In this document: positions 25,020 through 25,595 of the stretch, in pieces | Position numbering within the stretch: the stretch's first letter is position 1 | How the letters are laid out: each line of letters opens with the position of its first letter | Assembly (NCBI GenBank): GCA_026770615.1 | Contig: MU631453.1 | Coordinates: 55,799-81,393 of the forward strand | From: Pavlovales sp. CCMP2436 | Lineage: Eukaryota; Haptophyta; Pavlovophyceae; Pavlovales | DNA: 25,595 nucleotides | Direction: 5' to 3' | Made by a program: the position numbers and the translations under genes | Notes under the pieces: generated by a model | The model's database searches: none | What the model was told of the DNA's origin: nothing | The model's input: only the letters and a program-made list of their open reading frames with translations

Positions 25020-25020
25020 G
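24856..25020 (+). mobile_element. MITE M1, copy 2 (165 bp)
   Basis: Begins CAGGGGATCACAGGCGCAAT and ends CTTCTTATAGCCCGCGAGAC then CCTG. It is flanked by TA on each side (24854-24855, 25021-25022), consistent with a TA target duplication. Same orientation as the reverse complement of copy 1. Confidence 0.85.
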
Positions 25021-25022
25021 TA

Positions 25023-25580
25023 CTAAGAGCCAGACTCGTTGCAGAGCGCCTCCAGCTGGCGCACCGTCTCGTCCCACTGTCTGAACGTCATTATGCTCGA
25101 GAACTCAAGGAAGCGCCGGTCGTACGTGTGCGAGGTGTAGAAGGCACGCCAGAAGCTCAGCTGAGCCTGGAACTCTGTGCACATCCGCCTCAGCTCGGCG
25201 GGCTCGGTGGTGGCGGGTTCGGCGGCGCGACGGCGGACGGCGGAAGCGTCGGCGGCCACGTCTCCTCCCGCGCCATTGGTGGCGACTGGTGTAACGCGAC
25301 GTGACAGAGAGTCCGGGAGAGTCCGCCCGGGGGAGTCCGGGAGAGTCCGGGGGAATCCGAGTCGCTGCGGCGAAAAGAACCACGGGCACGCAGCGGACGC
25401 TGGGTCCGGGAGAGTCCGGGAGTCCGGGAGAGTACGCGGACTAGTATGGGAGGGGTCCGGGAGAGTCCGGGAGTCCGGAGAAGTCTGAGAGGATCCGTGA
25501 GCGGGGCCTGCGGCGGCAAGCGATGGGCTTGCGGCGGCGGGCGATGGGTCTGAGGCGGCGGGTGCGCCAATCGCCGACAC
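25023..25580 (-). CDS. Unknown protein, Pro/Ser-rich repeat and helical tail
   Basis: ATG 25580 opens 185 codons ending with TAG at 25023-25025. Residues ~10-30 are Ala/Pro/Ser-rich. Residues ~35-95 contain degenerate repeats of (S/R)TLPDS(P), encoded by GAGAGTCCGGGA-type units on the plus strand. The C-terminal ~55 residues look like ordinary folded protein: EPAELRRMCTEFQAQLSFWR, FYTSHTYDRRFLEFSSIMTF, QWDETVRQLEALCNESGS. I recognise no family. The MITE M1 copy 2 ends just 2 bp past the stop codon, so it may have inserted at the end of this gene or created its stop. The gene may continue beyond the window, as sequence runs out 15 bp upstream of the ATG. Confidence 0.55.
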   Translation of the reverse strand: MSAIGAPAASDPSPAAASPSLAAAGPAHGSSQTSPDSRTLPDPSHTSPRTLPDSRTLPDPASAACPWFFSPQRLGFPRTLPDSPGRTLPDSLSRRVTPVATNGAGGDVAADASAVRRRAAEPATTEPAELRRMCTEFQAQLSFWRAFYTSHTYDRRFLEFSSIMTFRQWDETVRQLEALCNESGS

Positions 25581-25595
25581 GCCAGCTGGGGGGGG

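Overview
The window looks like a repeat-dense, GC-rich nuclear contig of a unicellular eukaryote, most likely a marine alga; a haptophyte (Emiliania/Chrysochromulina type) is my best guess. The grounds are spliceosomal GT-AG introns, acidic low-complexity proteins, ankyrin and C2H2 proteins, a TATA box, a hAT-type transposase gene, an N gap, and many dispersed inverted repeats. There are no operons, ribosome-binding sites, tRNA or rRNA genes that I can support. Many reading frames are broken by single-base shifts or in-frame TAG codons, so most coding remnants are decaying or the assembly has indel errors.

Layout. 0-2.4 kb: an acidic low-complexity protein gene on the minus strand and an ankyrin-repeat pseudogene on the plus strand. 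3.2-3.9 kb: a two-exon minus-strand gene, possibly PH-like, whose intron is made largely of dispersed repeats. About 4.02-8.59 kb: a region bounded by inverted terminal repeats (called T1 here). It contains an array of GATGTATC octamers, a C-terminal fragment of a giant-virus-type (Nucleocytoviricota) major capsid protein, an intact Cys-rich protein with an HNH-like tail, a fragment of a RuvC/A22-type Holliday junction resolvase, and one copy of a gene encoding a small secreted or membrane-anchored protein behind a CGTATCC heptamer array and a TATA box.

9.0-10.95 kb: an inverted second copy of that last gene and its upstream array, interrupted by about 1.09 kb of strikingly AT-rich DNA. The insert holds broken minus-strand frames for ankyrin repeats, a family-B DNA polymerase motif-B segment and a RING-like Cys protein. 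The uninterrupted T1 copy serves as the empty site. 11.3-15.7 kb: a hAT-like element (DUF4371/ZNF862-like transposase, three exons, with an N gap upstream) flanked by ACCGGTCA / GACGGATCTTCGGTCA repeats. 15.86-18.65 kb: a second TIR-bounded element (T2) with the same terminal family as T1, carrying two divergent broken genes of unknown function. 19.1-25.0 kb: a pair of ~166-bp MITEs, a C2H2/coiled-coil gene, more dispersed repeats and an AGGGC satellite. 25.0-25.6 kb: a minus-strand gene with a Pro/Ser-rich repeat and a conserved-looking alpha-helical tail.

The most interesting observation is that six fragments of one terminal-repeat family alternate right-left-right-left-right-left along the window. 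This predicts a run of related TIR elements, one of which (T1) appears to carry virus-derived genes. Together with the AT-rich insert, at least two separate virus-like sources have contributed DNA here.
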